Of a DNA stretch of 24,365 nt, positions 23,359 through 24,365 are shown piece after piece. Made by a program: the position numbers and the translations under genes. How positions within the stretch are numbered: the stretch's first letter is position 1; every line of letters starts with the position of its first letter. Under the pieces are notes generated by a model. That model ran no database searches. It was not told the DNA's origin and saw nothing but the letters and a program-made list of their open reading frames with translations. The stretch comes from Ignavibacteriales bacterium (GTDB lineage: Bacteria > Bacteroidota > Ignavibacteria > Ignavibacteriales > Melioribacteraceae), in contig JAFGID010000147.1 in NCBI GenBank assembly GCA_016929735.1, positions 1 through 24,365 on the forward strand, read 5' to 3'.

Positions 23359-24056
23359 ACAAAAATTACTTTATGTTAATAAATATAATACTAGAAAAAT
23401 TACATTCCTTTAAAAACACAAAAAATATTGAAGGAATGGCTCGATTTGGGATGTCGAGCGAAAACCGACTTGGAATTTCTATTTATACTTTACGCGAGAT
23501 TGCTAAAGAAATTCCAAAATCAAATAAACTTGCAAAAGAATTATGGAAAACAGGAATCGCAGAAGCAAGAATATTGGCTTCAATGGTTGATAAACCCGAA
23601 AAAGTAACAAATGCTCAGATGGAAAAATGGGTAAAAGATTTCAACTCGTGGGATGTGTGTGACCAAGTTTGTGATAATCTATTTCAGTGGACTAAATTTG
23701 TATATCAAAAAATTGATGAGTGGGCAAAACGAAAAGAGGAATTTGTAATGCGTGCTGCCTTTACTCTTGTCGCTTGTGTTGCTTTCCATCATAAAGAATT
23801 AAGTGATGAATATTTTATAAATCTATTTCCAATAATACAAAATGCATCAACTGATGAAAGAAATTTTGTAAAGAAAGCGGTCAATTGGGCAATTAGAAAT
23901 ATCGGTAAAAGAAATTTGAAGTTGAATAAAGAAGCGATAAAATTTTGCAAAGAATTTAAAAAAATAGATTCAAAATCAGCAAGGTGGATTGCAAACGATG
24001 CACTTCGCGAACTTCAAAGTGAGAAAATTCATATTAGATTACAAAAGAAAAAATAA
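23355..24056 (+). CDS. DNA alkylation repair protein, AlkD-like
   Basis: HEAT-like helical DNA glycosylase family that removes alkylated bases such as 3- and 7-methylpurines without flipping the base. The 233-residue product shows the landmarks: the FNSWDVCDQVCDNL motif with Trp99 and Asp103 (the same four-residue spacing as the AlkD Trp/Asp pair), Arg133 in FVMRAAFTLVA, and DERNFVKKAVNWAIRNIGKRN with Trp178. These match the catalytic aromatic, acid and DNA-binding positions of AlkD by alignment by eye. The TTG start overlaps the PIN stop (TTGA). An in-frame ATG at 23373 is the alternative and would shorten the protein by six residues. The next gene starts three bases after the stop. Confidence 0.88.
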   Translation: MNKNYFMLINIILEKLHSFKNTKNIEGMARFGMSSENRLGISIYTLREIAKEIPKSNKLAKELWKTGIAEARILASMVDKPEKVTNAQMEKWVKDFNSWDVCDQVCDNLFQWTKFVYQKIDEWAKRKEEFVMRAAFTLVACVAFHHKELSDEYFINLFPIIQNASTDERNFVKKAVNWAIRNIGKRNLKLNKEAIKFCKEFKKIDSKSARWIANDALRELQSEKIHIRLQKKK

Positions 24057-24059
24057 TTA

Positions 24060-24365
24060 ATGGATATTATTACAATTATTGTAATATCAATTGGTCTGTC
24101 AATGGATGCGTTTGCTGTATCTGTTACGAATGGATTTATAATCAAGAAAATTCAATTTAAGCATGCATTTCGAATCGCATTTTCATTCGGATTATTTCAA
24201 GCATTCATGCCAATACTTGGATGGGCTGCAGGATTGACATTGAAAGAATATATAGAATCATTTGATCATTGGATTGCTTTCGGGTTACTTTTATTTATTG
24301 GACTTAAAATGATTTTAAGCAAAGAATCTGATAATAGTGAAAGTCAAAATTGTTTACACTTTCCC
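24060..24365 (+). CDS. mntP: Putative manganese efflux pump MntP, 3' end cut by the window
   Basis: Polytopic inner-membrane exporter that lowers cytoplasmic Mn(II). The visible 102 residues open with IVISIGLSMDAFAVSVTNGF, where the membrane-embedded aspartate is typical of MntP. Segments FSFGLFQAFMPILGWAAG and FGLLLFIGLKMIL follow, giving three membrane spans of the usual six. The frame is open to the last base, so the gene is truncated by the window, not broken. The ATG is three bases after the AlkD-like stop, so it may be in the same operon. Mn homeostasis alongside DNA repair genes fits an oxidative or damage theme, but this is speculation. Confidence 0.9.
   Translation, partial: MDIITIIVISIGLSMDAFAVSVTNGFIIKKIQFKHAFRIAFSFGLFQAFMPILGWAAGLTLKEYIESFDHWIAFGLLLFIGLKMILSKESDNSESQNCLHFP

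Noticed and set aside
1..24365. CRISPR array, tRNA, rRNA, insertion sequence or prophage
   Set aside because: I saw no regularly spaced repeats, no tRNA or rRNA-like stretch, and no transposase, integrase or phage gene in any frame.

Overview
The window is strongly AT-rich bacterial chromosome, densely packed with genes; no intergenic stretch reaches 300 bases. Most genes are on the plus strand; only the ALDH7-type dehydrogenase and pgi are on the minus strand. It reads as a member of the Fibrobacteres-Chlorobi-Bacteroidetes (FCB) group, most likely Ignavibacteria or a close relative. Three signs support this: a C-terminal type IX secretion sorting domain beginning NYPNPFNP on a secreted glycosidase, a Bacteroidetes-style Pur-alpha protein, and promoter -7 elements of the form TAnnTTTG. 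The taxonomic call is inference; there is no rRNA or tRNA gene to anchor it.

Layout. 1-1530: end of an ExbB proton-channel gene (cut by the window edge) and two tandem ExbD genes, closed by a strong terminator. 1592-4930: GatB/YqeY-domain protein, CvpA-like membrane protein and MutS2. 5095-8972: SPOR lipoprotein, ssb, a GldE/CorC-like CBS membrane protein, a small unknown anchored protein, an MCE/MlaD protein and acpS. 9115-9597: an HNH nuclease with a puzzling 5' end. 9633-12671: a very large secreted GH57 glycosidase, convergent across a bidirectional terminator with an ALDH7-type dehydrogenase (12732-14264, minus). 14476-16304: a DUF6804-like membrane protein and pgi (minus). 16415-17812: mscL, a one-domain asparaginase-like protein and an isoprenylcysteine-methyltransferase-like membrane protein. 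17887-20691: a GH13 debranching-type enzyme and an exported unknown protein. 20722-22684: tandem-SH3 protein, Pur-alpha-like protein and class II CPD photolyase. 22743-24056: a small antitoxin-like ORF, a PIN-domain toxin and an AlkD-like repair protein, then the start of mntP, cut by the right edge.

How the genes fit together. Envelope energisation and maintenance (ExbB/ExbD, SPOR, MCE, CorC/GldE-like, MscL), DNA maintenance (MutS2, SSB, HNH, Pur-alpha, photolyase, AlkD) and alpha-glucan use (exported GH57 and GH13, with cytoplasmic Pgi downstream in sugar metabolism) are the three themes. Most of the window looks like ordinary core genome. The parts most worth a second look are the HNH gene start, the small antitoxin/PIN/AlkD cassette, the short asparaginase, and the unknown small protein coupled to the MCE gene. 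I did not find a clear new multi-gene defence or mobile system.
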